Shown in pieces: positions 34,647-42,736 of a DNA stretch of 64,000 nucleotides. The position numbers were made by a program, and so were the translations under genes. A model generated the notes under the pieces. It ran no database searches, was not told the origin of the DNA, and was given only the letters and a program-made list of their open reading frames with translations. Location of the stretch: contig NZ_JAHEBT010000052.1 of the NCBI RefSeq assembly GCF_024642105.1, forward strand, positions 530,372 to 594,371, written 5' to 3'. The DNA comes from Flavobacterium sp. Its GTDB lineage: Bacteria; Bacteroidota; Bacteroidia; Flavobacteriales; Flavobacteriaceae. How positions within the stretch are numbered: position 1 is the stretch's first letter; each line of letters begins with the position of its first letter.

Positions 34647-35048
34647 ATGTCTTTTCAAACCGAATTTGCCCATTTTTGGGAAAGTGTAAAAGAAAGTATG
34701 TCGAATTATACTTTTGCTAAATTAACCTTGGCAAAAACCATTGGCGATACCGAATTAAAAAACATTTATATGCGTCCCGTTTTAGTGGATGATCAAGTGC
34801 GTATTTCGCTTATTGCGCGTTACAAAACTGAGGAAGTAGAAAGTTTTCATACCTTAGAAGAAGCCTTCTTTGTATTGTCTTCGTATATGAATAATCCTTT
34901 TTTGACGGCATTATTGTTTACTACCGAAAATGACTTGACCTTCAAATTGAACAAAAAAAGAGTAGGCAGTATTGTGGAACAAGCTCCTACTTTTAAAAGT
35001 GCTTCGGATGTGGTTTTAGAAATGCAGGAGAAAAATATTATTCTTTAA
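34647..35048 (+). CDS. Conserved hypothetical protein, possible stand-alone N-terminal domain of a methyltransferase family
   Basis: 133 residues, no signal peptide or membrane helix. The segments YTFAKLTLAKTIGDTELKNI, VRISLIARYKTEEVESF and FLTALLFTTENDLTFKLNKK resemble, from memory, the N-terminal region of a Bacteroidota class I SAM-methyltransferase family. The methyltransferase domain itself is absent and no remnant of it follows. It could be a truncated gene or an independent domain. It lies 21 bp after the enoyl-CoA hydratase gene and is convergent with the XRE gene. Confidence 0.6.
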   Translation: MSFQTEFAHFWESVKESMSNYTFAKLTLAKTIGDTELKNIYMRPVLVDDQVRISLIARYKTEEVESFHTLEEAFFVLSSYMNNPFLTALLFTTENDLTFKLNKKRVGSIVEQAPTFKSASDVVLEMQEKNIIL

Positions 35049-35054
35049 CAATAA

Positions 35055-35282
35055 TTATTTTTCGACATTCACTATCTCTGACAAAGGGACATCCAATGCT
35101 TGACTTATTCTATATAAACTATAAAGTGTTGGATTAGTCCTTCCAGATTCAATTCTTGAAATATTAGTAGTATCTATTTTTTCTTCTATTTTACCCACTA
35201 AATCTACTTGCGACATACCTTTACGAATCCTTATTTCTTGAATATTTCTACCAACTTTTTTAAATAATTCCAATTTTTCCAT
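35055..35282 (-). CDS. XRE-family helix-turn-helix regulator (small, HipB-like)
   Basis: 75 residues, a single Cro/C1-type HTH: NIQEIRIRKGMSQVDLVGKI, then ISRIESGRTNPTLYSLYRIS. No toxin gene adjoins it on its own strand. It is divergent from a small lipoprotein gene. The region between carries two short palindromes of TGACA type (35293-35304 and 35332-35345), likely its own operators. Confidence 0.85.
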   Translation of the reverse strand: MEKLELFKKVGRNIQEIRIRKGMSQVDLVGKIEEKIDTTNISRIESGRTNPTLYSLYRISQALDVPLSEIVNVEK

Positions 35283-35291
35283 ACTGACATA

Positions 35292-35322
35292 TTTGACAAG
35301 TCAAGAAATGGTTTATATTTGC
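35292..35322 (+). promoter_or_regulatory. Promoter of the lipoprotein gene
   Basis: TTTG (35292-35295), 18 bp, TATATTTGC (35314-35322). The -33 element is inside the TTGACAAGTCAA palindrome. Confidence 0.6.
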
Positions 35323-35345
35323 ACTTGTTAATGTCATATATGACA
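35293..35345. promoter_or_regulatory. Candidate XRE operators
   Basis: TTGACAAGTCAA (35293-35304, 5-2-5) and TGTCATATATGACA (35332-35345, perfect 14-bp). They share TGACA half-sites and bracket the -7 element at 35314-35322. Confidence 0.5.
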
Positions 35346-35424
35346 AGTTTCTGTCTAATTTAAACAATAAAAAAATTCAATAATTAATGATCATTTATTA
35401 GCAAATATTATAACCCAAAACATC

Positions 35425-35745
35425 ATGAAAAAAATTGCATTTATTACAATGGCTAGTCTTTTATCTATGACATTAGCAAATTGTGCATCAGGAAAAAATC
35501 AACTAAACAACTTATTAAACCAAGTCTATATTGGAATGCCAATAGCTGAATTCAATAAAATCTGCCCAAAAAAACAGGTGGAGAAAATGGAAAATAATAT
35601 AACTATCTACAGGGTTACAAAACAAGTTTGGTATGATTCTGATGGGAGTGGTTCAGACTATGGTTTTTTTTATTTTGTTGATGGTAAATTAGTAGAAATG
35701 AATAAAGGAGAGAGAGCAACAGATTATAGAATTAAAATCGAATAA
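35425..35745 (+). CDS. Small putative lipoprotein
   Basis: 106 residues with a lipoprotein-like signal (MKKIAFITMASLLSMTLANC; Cys at residue 20). The mature part contains IGMPIAEFNKICPKK, a pattern seen in small outer-membrane assembly-type lipoproteins, and YDSDGSGSDYGFFYFVDGKL. Function unknown. It is followed after 9 bp by a small membrane protein, and its promoter lies in the XRE operator region. Confidence 0.7.
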   Translation: MKKIAFITMASLLSMTLANCASGKNQLNNLLNQVYIGMPIAEFNKICPKKQVEKMENNITIYRVTKQVWYDSDGSGSDYGFFYFVDGKLVEMNKGERATDYRIKIE

Positions 35746-35754
35746 AACATAAGT

Positions 35755-36081
35755 ATGTATAAAAGCTTATTAATTGGATTTTTATATCCCATAACTATAA
35801 TATTTAGCGGGTGGATTCGAGTTCTTTTATCATTTATTTCTATTTCTTTAGGAAGTGGAATCCCAACTCTATATTTTCTAATGGGAATTTCATTTGTGAA
35901 AATTTTTCCAGATACTATTCCTTTTTGGCCTGGTTATATATTTGGTTTAATTTTCTCTATCATCATAACTAATTATACAATAAATCACGATACTAAATTT
36001 GGATATTACAGCACCGTTTCAACATGTGGAAGTGGTTTTATTATTGGAAGTATTATTGGTTTGGTCTTTAGACTTTTTTAA
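35755..36081 (+). CDS. Small integral membrane protein of unknown function
   Basis: 108 residues with three or four hydrophobic segments (LLIGFLYPITIIFSGWI, IPTLYFLMGISFV, IFGLIFSIIIT, GFIIGSIIGLVFRLF). I do not recognise a family. Likely co-transcribed with the upstream lipoprotein. Its stop codon overlaps the first base of a 40-bp palindrome. Confidence 0.6.
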   Translation: MYKSLLIGFLYPITIIFSGWIRVLLSFISISLGSGIPTLYFLMGISFVKIFPDTIPFWPGYIFGLIFSIIITNYTINHDTKFGYYSTVSTCGSGFIIGSIIGLVFRLF

Positions 36082-36120
36082 TAAGAATAGAATAACCTTT
36101 AAAGGTTATTCTATTCTTAT
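36081..36120. terminator. 40-bp perfect palindrome, bidirectional terminator
   Basis: Two 20-bp arms with no loop; left arm ATAAGAATAGAATAACCTTT. It spans the junction of two convergent genes, touching both stop codons (36079-36081 and 36117-36119). T-rich sequence follows on the plus side. Confidence 0.8.
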
Positions 36121-36770
36121 TTTCTCCCCTCCCATTCGGCATAAAACCGTTCCAAAAAATCTTCCATATAACGGTGGCGTTCTTGGGCAATTTGTTTTCC
36201 TGTTTGGGTATTCATTTTGTCTTTCAACAACAATAATTTTTCATAAAAATGATTGATGGTGGGTGCCTCATTGTTCTTGTATTCTTCTTTCGTCATGGAC
36301 AAATTGGGAACAATTTCAGGATTGTAAAGCGCTCTGTTTTTGAAACCACCATAATTAAACGTTCTGGCAATGCCAATGGCACCAATAGCATCCAAACGAT
36401 CTGCATCTTGAACAATATCTAACTCAATAGAAGAGAACTTTCTTTCTACTTTGCCGCCTTTGAACGAAATATTTTCAATTATTGCGATTACGTGGTCAAT
36501 TGTTGTTGCGACAACATTTTCAGACTCTAAAAAAGTTCGTGCTGTCTTTGGACCAATGGATTCATCTCCGTCATGAAATTTACTTTCTGCAATGTCGTGA
36601 AGCAAAGCGCTTAATTGTACTATTTCCAAATCACAATTTTCAGAAGCAGCAATCAACAACGCATTTTTATACACTCGCTCAATATGAAACCAATCGTGAC
36701 CGCCTTCGGCTTGGGCTAAAGTTTCTTTTACAAACCGTATTGTTTTATCAATCAAATTAGTGGTGTTCAT
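36117..36770 (-). CDS. HD-domain phosphohydrolase
   Basis: 217 residues. HD motif residues are in GHDWFHIERVYKNAL (first His), QLSALLHDIAESKFHDGDE (HD pair) and IVQDADRLDAIGAIG (final Asp). This matches the YedJ/PF01966 type of small soluble HD hydrolases. The substrate is not known. It is convergent with the small membrane protein gene. The gap upstream holds a long hairpin element. Confidence 0.88.
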   Translation of the reverse strand: MNTTNLIDKTIRFVKETLAQAEGGHDWFHIERVYKNALLIAASENCDLEIVQLSALLHDIAESKFHDGDESIGPKTARTFLESENVVATTIDHVIAIIENISFKGGKVERKFSSIELDIVQDADRLDAIGAIGIARTFNYGGFKNRALYNPEIVPNLSMTKEEYKNNEAPTINHFYEKLLLLKDKMNTQTGKQIAQERHRYMEDFLERFYAEWEGRK

Positions 36771-36787
36771 ATTGAAAATGATTTTAT

Positions 36788-36911
36788 AAAAAAGCGTCTA
36801 AAAAGCACCTATTTTGTCATTCCTAATTTATTTCGGAATCTATAAAAATAATGATTATAGAAACTGAAACAAGTTCAGTTTGACAAGAACAAGACTTTTA
36901 GACGCTTTTTT
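36788..36911. repeat. MITE-like element with 16-bp terminal inverted repeats
   Basis: AAAAAAGCGTCTAAAA (36788-36803) and TTTTAGACGCTTTTTT (36896-36911) are perfect inverted ends of a 124-bp element. Inside is a smaller hairpin AAACTGAA/TTCAGTTT. The right end also gives a T-run usable as a terminator for the desaturase gene in the minus direction only after read-through. Confidence 0.6.
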
Positions 36912-36931
36912 TATTTAAAAATACTACAATT

Positions 36932-37918
36932 TTACAATGTAGCAGGCTCTACCCATTTAAAGATATACGACTCTTGAGGAATCACTATTCTTTCTGAAAT
37001 TTTAGCCATTCTTGCTGGTAATTTCATCAAGTAATCACGTGCCTTTTCGGCTTCGTCAGTCAAACCTCCAATTTTATCAATTTGCCATTTGTCAATTAAC
37101 TTTTGCATGATTTCTACATAATCATTCGCCGTATATACTCCAATACGTTGTGCTGAATCAGAGAAATTTTCAAATGCAGAACTTATTTGTTGTCCTGATT
37201 CTCTCAAGAAATGCGCCGGCATTACGATTTTTTGTTTCATCATATATTGAAACGCTAACATCATTTCGCTTGGATCTACTTGAAAAATTCGGTTCACAAA
37301 TTCGCTATACGCATGGTGGTGACGCATCTCATCTCCCGCAATCATTTTACACATTTTAGACAGTTTATTGTCTCCGTATTTTTTAGCAATTTGTGATACT
37401 CTATTGTGCGAAACGTAAGTCGCTAACTCTTGGAAACTCGTGTACACAAAGTTTTTATACGGGTCTCTTCCTGTACCAATATCGAAACCGTCGTTAATTA
37501 AGTGTTGGGTAGTAATTTCTACCTCACGCATGTTGATTCGTCCTGACAAATACAAGTATTTATTCAATACGTCTCCGTGGCGGTTTTCTTCTCCCGTCCA
37601 TTGGCGAATCCAGCTTGACCAGCCATTTCTTTCTAAATTATTAACTCCTTCTACTTCCATTAACCAAGACTCATACGTTGGCAAAGCTTCTTCGGTAATG
37701 GTGTCTCCCACCATAGCTACCCAAAAATCATACGGTAAATCTTTAGCAATTTCTCTTAGTTCTTTTACTTCTTCGAAAAAGTTTTCACTTTGTGAATCTG
37801 GTAAAAAATCAGTGGGTTGCCAAATATTTTCTACTGGAATTAAGTACTGTTCTACGAAGCTATCCACGTTTTTTTCCAAAAACTGCATCACTTCTAAACG
37901 AATGTTTTTAATTGACAT
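36932..37918 (-). CDS. Acyl-ACP desaturase (ferritin-like diiron enzyme)
   Basis: 328 residues, the length of the FA_desaturase_2 family. Diiron ligand motifs are WTGEENRHGDVLN (E-E-x-x-H) and IAGDEMRHHHAYSEF (D-E-x-R-H-H). Homologues introduce a cis double bond into acyl-ACP, usually at delta-9. It starts 12 bp after the plsC stop, so the two membrane-lipid genes are probably one operon. Confidence 0.92.
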   Translation of the reverse strand: MSIKNIRLEVMQFLEKNVDSFVEQYLIPVENIWQPTDFLPDSQSENFFEEVKELREIAKDLPYDFWVAMVGDTITEEALPTYESWLMEVEGVNNLERNGWSSWIRQWTGEENRHGDVLNKYLYLSGRINMREVEITTQHLINDGFDIGTGRDPYKNFVYTSFQELATYVSHNRVSQIAKKYGDNKLSKMCKMIAGDEMRHHHAYSEFVNRIFQVDPSEMMLAFQYMMKQKIVMPAHFLRESGQQISSAFENFSDSAQRIGVYTANDYVEIMQKLIDKWQIDKIGGLTDEAEKARDYLMKLPARMAKISERIVIPQESYIFKWVEPATL

Positions 37919-37930
37919 TTTGTTATATTA

Positions 37931-38665
37931 TTAAATTTGTATTCCTTGTACTACTGCGCTTTCCGTTTGTTCTATCAACTCCTCAAACGAATAATCACTT
38001 ACCTTTAAGGGTTGGTGAATTGTAAATTGGAGACGATTGCCTAAACCCATTGGGAAAGCACCAAATTGCACCATTTTCCATGAATTGTTAATGGTAATTG
38101 GGACCACATAAGCAGAAGGGGCGTACTTACATAATATTTTCAATCCGCTTTGCGCGAAAGGTTTTGGTTTTCCAGTTTTACTACGCGTTCCCTCTGGGAA
38201 AATCACTGCAGAACGGGTGTTTTTTTCAATATATTCAGACAATCCTTTGATAACAGGAATGGCTTGTTTGGGGTCTTTTCTGTCGATTAGAACAGAACCT
38301 CCGTGATTCAAATTATACGACACACTTGGAATCCCTTTACCCAATTCTTTTTTACTAACAAACTTGCAATGGAAGTCGCGCAAATACCAAATAATGGCCA
38401 CAATATCATACAAACTCTGATGATTGGCTACAAAAATTACGGGCACATTTTTAGGAATAACTTCTGTGTTTTCAAACTGATAAGTCGTTCCTAAAAGATT
38501 CGTACAACGCACCAAAAACAGGTTCAAATAATCGACACTTTTTTTGTGTGCTTGGTACCCAAAAACATTGAAACATACCCATTGAATTGGATGAAAAACA
38601 ACCAAACAAAGTCCAAAACACAAATAGTAGATGATGGAGATGGGATACGAAATTAGTTTCTGCAT
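37931..38665 (-). CDS. plsC: 1-acyl-sn-glycerol-3-phosphate acyltransferase
   Basis: 244 residues. The HX4D catalytic motif is VANHQSLYDIVAI (about residue 80), and FPEGTRSKTGK is the substrate-binding block. A hydrophobic N-terminus (SIIYYLCFGLCLVVF) anchors it in the inner membrane. It makes phosphatidic acid from lysophosphatidate. A -7 match lies upstream (38682-38690), and the desaturase follows in the same operon. Confidence 0.93.
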   Translation of the reverse strand: MQKLISYPISIIYYLCFGLCLVVFHPIQWVCFNVFGYQAHKKSVDYLNLFLVRCTNLLGTTYQFENTEVIPKNVPVIFVANHQSLYDIVAIIWYLRDFHCKFVSKKELGKGIPSVSYNLNHGGSVLIDRKDPKQAIPVIKGLSEYIEKNTRSAVIFPEGTRSKTGKPKPFAQSGLKILCKYAPSAYVVPITINNSWKMVQFGAFPMGLGNRLQFTIHQPLKVSDYSFEELIEQTESAVVQGIQI

Positions 38666-38681
38666 GCGTTAATAATGAACT

Positions 38682-38690
38682 ACAAAAATA
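38682..38690 (-). promoter_or_regulatory. -7 element of plsC
   Basis: On the minus strand TATTTTTGT, a perfect match 16 bp before the ATG; no clear -33. Confidence 0.45.
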
Positions 38691-38751
38691 CGAAATTAAT
38701 TTTTAGGGCTATTTAAATCCTAAAGAATAACACCTATTTAGGGTTTAATTG

Positions 38752-38760
38752 TACCTTTGC
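38752..38760 (+). promoter_or_regulatory. -7 element of rnpA
   Basis: TACCTTTGC, perfect TAnnTTTGY. It overlaps the alternative start at 38749 and so supports ATG 38791. Confidence 0.55.
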
Positions 38761-38790
38761 CAACTAAAATTAGTGGTATTTTTCTCTGAA

Positions 38791-39186
38791 ATGAACTTCA
38801 ATTATCCAAAAAACGAAAAACTAAAAAGCAAGATTACTATCGGACTGTTATTTTCCGGAGGGAAATCAGTGTCAAAATACCCCTTGCGATTAGTCTATCA
38901 TTCGGGCACTTTGGGTGACGAGCAACACTTAAAAGTAGGCGTTTCGGTTTCTAAAAAATACTTCAAAAAAGCCGTTGATCGGAATTATTTCAAACGTGTT
39001 TTGCGCGAGACCTATCGTCTGAATCAACATTTGCTAAAAGACCACCTCAACCAACCCTATGCGTTAATGCTTTTTTACCAAAGCAAAGACCGATTGTCGT
39101 TTGAAGAAATCAACACCAAAACCATTCAATTATTTGAAAAATTTTTGGCACAAGTAAACCCTGTTACAAAAAAAGACCCAAAATAA
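38791..39186 (+). CDS. rnpA: Ribonuclease P protein component
   Basis: 131 residues from ATG 38791. The signature VDRNYFKRVLRETYRLNQ (R-N-x-x-K-R-x-x-R-E) is the RNA-contact helix. It is the protein partner of RNase P RNA in 5' processing of tRNAs. Unusually compared with many bacteria, rpmH (L34) is not beside it here. The S41 protease gene follows after 72 bp. Confidence 0.93.
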   Translation: MNFNYPKNEKLKSKITIGLLFSGGKSVSKYPLRLVYHSGTLGDEQHLKVGVSVSKKYFKKAVDRNYFKRVLRETYRLNQHLLKDHLNQPYALMLFYQSKDRLSFEEINTKTIQLFEKFLAQVNPVTKKDPK

Positions 39187-39258
39187 AACAGTTTTCAAAT
39201 CGCTCAGTATTGACAATTTATTCTTATTTTAGACCTTTCAATCTAAGCTTTTAGTACT

Positions 39259-40896
39259 ATGATTTCCTCATTCAAGAAAAGATATATTATTCCTGTTGTT
39301 GCTGGCGCCTTTTTGTATGTAGGTGCAAGTTTTAAGGAAGATTTTTTTGAGGTAGCCAAGCAAATTGAAATCTTCACTACACTATTCAAGGAATTGAACA
39401 AAAACTATGTAGACGAAACCAATCCTGGCGAATTAATGGACAGAGCCATCAAAGGAATGTTGGCCAGCCTTGACCCGTACACGGTTTTTTTCAACGAGCA
39501 AGATGTAGTGAAATTCAAAATCAACAATACGGGTGAATACACCGGAATTGGCGTATTAATCACTCGTAAAGAAGACCGACTAATCATCAAAGAACCCTAT
39601 AAAAATTTCCCTGCTGACAAGGCCGGACTAAAAGCTGGAGATGAAATTATCCAAATTGGTGATGTCCTTTTAGCCGACTTTAAAGACGATGCTTCGCAAT
39701 TATTAAAAGGGGCAAAAAACACCAAAATTGACATCAAATACATTCGACAAGGAAAAACCAACACTACCCAAATTGTATTGGACGAAGTCGAAATCAAATC
39801 GGTACCTTTCTTTGGAAAAATAGATGACAAAACGGGTTATATTGTATTGGCACACTTCAACAAAAAAGCAGGGTTGGAAACCAAAAATGCCTTGGAACAA
39901 CTCAAAAAAGAAGGAGCTGAGCGTATCGTTTTGGACTTGCGCGATAATCCAGGCGGATTGTTAAACGAGGCGGTGACTATTTGCAATTTATTTGTTCCCA
40001 AAAACGAAATTATTGTTACCACAAAATCAAAAATCGACAAACACAACAATACCTACAAAACTACCAAAGAACCTATTGAGACTGAAATTCCTTTAGCGAT
40101 TATTGTCAACGGAAGAAGCGCCTCGGCTTCAGAAATCGTTTCGGGAGCTTTACAGGATTTAGACCGCGCTGTCATCATTGGTAGTCGTAGTTTTGGGAAA
40201 GGATTAGTCCAAAGACCCGTTGATTTGACGTATGGAACTCAGTTAAAAGTAACCATTTCGCGTTACTACACACCTTCGGGTCGTTGCATTCAGGCTTTAG
40301 ATTATGCTCACAAAGACAAAAACGGAATTGCTACAAAACGTGACGAGAAAAATTATACCGCTTTTAAAACCAAAAAAGGAAGAACGGTTTATGATGGCGG
40401 TGGCATTCAGCCGGATATAGCGCTAGACGAAACTAAATTAAGTCCTATTGCCGAAGCCTTAGAAAAAAACGATGCGATTTTCAATTTTGCGACCCAATAT
40501 TATTACAAAAATCCAAACCTAGGCAACACGATTCCGACTATTTCAGAAGCAGATTACCAAGACTTCAAACAGTTTTTAAAATCAACTAAATTCTCTTTTG
40601 ATACCCAAACGGAACTGGCATTGAAGGCAACTTTGGCTGCAGCCAAAAAAGAACAAATTGACGAAACTATTACCACAGAATACCAACAATTATTGACTGC
40701 GCTTCAAAAAAGTGAAACCGCCTTATTGGATAAAAATCAAAAAGAAATCAAGAACTTAATTCAGGAAGAACTGATCAAACGCTACCAATACCAAGAAGGT
40801 TTATACCTGTTCTATCTTAAAAATAATCTTGAAATCAAACGCGCCGTTCAAATATTGAACTCGCCTGCTGAATACAAATCCATCTTAAAAATGTAA
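39259..40896 (+). CDS. S41 family C-terminal processing peptidase (CtpA-like)
   Basis: 545 residues: a membrane or signal segment (YIIPVVAGAFLYVGASF), a helical region, a PDZ domain (about 95-180; GIGVLITRKEDRLIIK), then the S41 core. The catalytic Ser is in NGRSASASEIVSGAL and the Lys in GSRSFGKGLVQ. It acts in the periplasm on the C-termini of envelope proteins. About 150 residues follow the core. The stop overlaps the next start by one base (TAATG). Confidence 0.92.
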   Translation: MISSFKKRYIIPVVAGAFLYVGASFKEDFFEVAKQIEIFTTLFKELNKNYVDETNPGELMDRAIKGMLASLDPYTVFFNEQDVVKFKINNTGEYTGIGVLITRKEDRLIIKEPYKNFPADKAGLKAGDEIIQIGDVLLADFKDDASQLLKGAKNTKIDIKYIRQGKTNTTQIVLDEVEIKSVPFFGKIDDKTGYIVLAHFNKKAGLETKNALEQLKKEGAERIVLDLRDNPGGLLNEAVTICNLFVPKNEIIVTTKSKIDKHNNTYKTTKEPIETEIPLAIIVNGRSASASEIVSGALQDLDRAVIIGSRSFGKGLVQRPVDLTYGTQLKVTISRYYTPSGRCIQALDYAHKDKNGIATKRDEKNYTAFKTKKGRTVYDGGGIQPDIALDETKLSPIAEALEKNDAIFNFATQYYYKNPNLGNTIPTISEADYQDFKQFLKSTKFSFDTQTELALKATLAAAKKEQIDETITTEYQQLLTALQKSETALLDKNQKEIKNLIQEELIKRYQYQEGLYLFYLKNNLEIKRAVQILNSPAEYKSILKM

Positions 40897-41717
40897 TGAA
40901 AAAATTATTCAAAATAGGATTTTTAGTACTGTTCTTAAGCGGATTTGCTCAAGAAAAAATTACACAAAATATCTATTTTGACTTTGACGTGGACCAACTT
41001 CGAGAAAACCAAAAGAACATTCTTCGTGATTTTTTTCAAAAAATTGATAGTAGCCAAATCCAATCTGTTCGCGTTTTTGGGTATTGTGACGATCGTGGCA
41101 CGGCTCCTTACAATTTCAATTTATCGGACAGGAGAGTCGGTACCGTTGAAAAAATCTTACTGAACATTGGACTGAATCCTAAAAAATTAATTGCTTTAGA
41201 AGGCAAAGGAAGGGTTTTGGTCAACAAAGACACGGTGCCTGACCTAGACCAAACCCGCTCTAAAAATCGCCGAGTGGAAGTCGTGGTAGAACAACTCGCC
41301 AAACCGAAATTTTTCATGGGTATTCCGCGCTTGTTTTCTGATTTTCATTTGCCACACCAAAAAGGAGATCGGATCTATTTAGAAAATGTACGATTTAGCG
41401 TAGGAAGTAGTTATTTGGACTTAAAATCCCGAGCTATATTGGATAAGATTGTCGTTTTTTTGAAGAACAATCCGTATGTAGAATTTGAAGTTCAAGGCCA
41501 TGTTTGTTGTACGCCAAAATACTTTTCAGATGCCATCGACAAAGACACCAAAGAAAGAAAGTTGTCTTATAATAGAGCCAAAGCCGTGTACCGCTACTTA
41601 GTGATGCGAAAAATTAATCCGTCCAGAATGACTTTTAAAGGCTATGGCAATCTATTCCCTATTGGTAAAGAACCTGAATTAGACCGAAGAGTCGAATTAG
41701 TGATAACCAAATGTTAA
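40896..41717 (+). CDS. OmpA-family protein (two OmpA-like domains)
   Basis: 273 residues with a signal peptide (IGFLVLFLSGFAQ). Two peptidoglycan-binding OmpA-type modules are visible: residues about 20-125 (YFDFDVDQLRENQ through QTRSKNRRVEVVV) and about 145-273 (VRFSVGSSYLDLKSRAIL through ELDRRVELVI). There is no membrane barrel. It probably links the envelope to peptidoglycan. It is translationally coupled to the S41 protease gene. Confidence 0.85.
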   Translation: MKKLFKIGFLVLFLSGFAQEKITQNIYFDFDVDQLRENQKNILRDFFQKIDSSQIQSVRVFGYCDDRGTAPYNFNLSDRRVGTVEKILLNIGLNPKKLIALEGKGRVLVNKDTVPDLDQTRSKNRRVEVVVEQLAKPKFFMGIPRLFSDFHLPHQKGDRIYLENVRFSVGSSYLDLKSRAILDKIVVFLKNNPYVEFEVQGHVCCTPKYFSDAIDKDTKERKLSYNRAKAVYRYLVMRKINPSRMTFKGYGNLFPIGKEPELDRRVELVITKC

Positions 41718-41721
41718 AATA

Positions 41722-41759
41722 TTTTTTCAAATGTACATAATTATGTACATTTGAAAAAA
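41722..41759. promoter_or_regulatory. 38-bp palindromic operator of the YefM-YoeB module
   Basis: A perfect palindrome with 19-bp arms (left arm TTTTTTCAAATGTACATAA). It contains two TGTACA cores (41732-41737 and 41743-41748), 11 bp apart, the known core of YefM-YoeB operators in E. coli. The right arm includes a -7 element TACATTTG (41746-41753), so repressor and polymerase would compete. Confidence 0.75.
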
Positions 41760-41765
41760 AATGAA

Positions 41766-42011
41766 ATGAAAACCATTAGTGTATCTGAATTCAGAGGAAA
41801 TATAAAAAAATATCTTGATATTGCTAAAGATGAAAAAGTAATTATTCACAGAGGAAAAGATAAGTCGTATGCCATTGTACCTATTGACGAAATAGAAGAT
41901 AGCCCCTACGACCCCGAATTTGTGAAAAAGATTTTGCAAGGAAAAGAAGATTCCAAACAAGGAAAAGGTAGAGTAGTTACTCTTGATGAGCTAAATTCAT
42001 TATGGAAATAA
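41766..42011 (+). CDS. YefM/Phd-type antitoxin
   Basis: 81 residues from ATG 41766; a TTG at 41751 would lie in the operator and is rejected. The Phd/YefM fold is shown by KTISVSEFRGNIKKYLDIAK and VIIHRGKDKSYAIVPIDEIE, and the C-terminal half is acidic and likely disordered, the toxin-binding part. It neutralises the YoeB-like toxin and represses the operon through the upstream palindrome. It overlaps the toxin gene by 10 bp. Confidence 0.9.
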   Translation: MKTISVSEFRGNIKKYLDIAKDEKVIIHRGKDKSYAIVPIDEIEDSPYDPEFVKKILQGKEDSKQGKGRVVTLDELNSLWK

Positions 42012-42262
42012 TTTTTTTACCAAAAGCTGATCAAGATTTAATATTTTGGATAAAGAGCGGAAACAAAACTATTTTAAAAAAAATAGGCGCTCTAATTACA
42101 GATATTTCAAAAAATCCAACCAGCGGAATAGGAAAACCCGAACAACTTAAACATGAATTACAGGGACTTTGGTCAAGAAGAATAAATCAAGAACACCGAA
42201 TTGTTTACGGAATTAAAAACAATACTACTATTGAAATTTTTTCTCTGAAAGGACATTACTAA
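42002..42262 (+). CDS. YoeB-type toxin (ribosome-dependent mRNA interferase)
   Basis: 86 residues, the usual YoeB length. It matches E. coli YoeB in the catalytic region: Glu in GKPEQLKHELQGLWSRR, Arg in QEHRIVYGI and the C-terminal His in LKGHY. YoeB cleaves mRNA in the ribosomal A site. All three catalytic positions are present, so the toxin should be active. It follows the antitoxin with a 10-bp overlap. Confidence 0.92.
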   Translation: MEIIFLPKADQDLIFWIKSGNKTILKKIGALITDISKNPTSGIGKPEQLKHELQGLWSRRINQEHRIVYGIKNNTTIEIFSLKGHY

Positions 42263-42281
42263 TCTTTATTAAAATCTAATA

Positions 42282-42731
42282 TTAAACGCTCTTCTCCATT
42301 TGAATGTGCGGAATATCATCTTCTAAATACATTTCGCTGGTTTGAACAAATCCGTGACTTTCGTAGAATTTTTTTAAGTACAATTGGGCGCCAATTGTAA
42401 TCTCAGTCTCTCCATAATGATGTAAAACACCTTCAATAGCTTGGCGCATTAATTCGTGACCCCATTTTCTGTCTCGGTATTTGGAATGTACTACTACTCT
42501 ACCAATAGACGCATGGACAAACGAAATTCCGGGTTTAAAAAGGCGCGCGTGTGCTACAATTTTGCCTTCAAAAGTTCCAAAAAGATGCAATGCTTTTTGG
42601 TCTTTGCCATCCAAATCAAGATACACACAGTTTTGCTCAACAACAAAGATTTCGCTTCGCAAACGAAGAATATCGTACAACTCGTGTACAGAAAGTGATT
42701 CAAAAGATTTGATCTTCCATTCTAATGTCAT
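42282..42731 (-). CDS. GNAT acetyltransferase, ElaA family
   Basis: 149 residues. The ElaA pattern is seen in YDILRLRSEIFVVEQNCVYLD and DLDGKDQKALHL, and the acetyl-CoA site in GRVVVHSKYRDRKWGHELM. Function is unknown beyond N-acetyl transfer. It starts 5 bp after the DUF4837 stop, so it may share the mltD-DUF4837 transcript. Confidence 0.88.
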   Translation of the reverse strand: MTLEWKIKSFESLSVHELYDILRLRSEIFVVEQNCVYLDLDGKDQKALHLFGTFEGKIVAHARLFKPGISFVHASIGRVVVHSKYRDRKWGHELMRQAIEGVLHHYGETEITIGAQLYLKKFYESHGFVQTSEMYLEDDIPHIQMEKSV

Positions 42732-42736
42732 GAATT

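Noticed and set aside
37440..37934. 164-codon plus-strand ORF
   Set aside because: Antisense shadow of the acyl-ACP desaturase gene.
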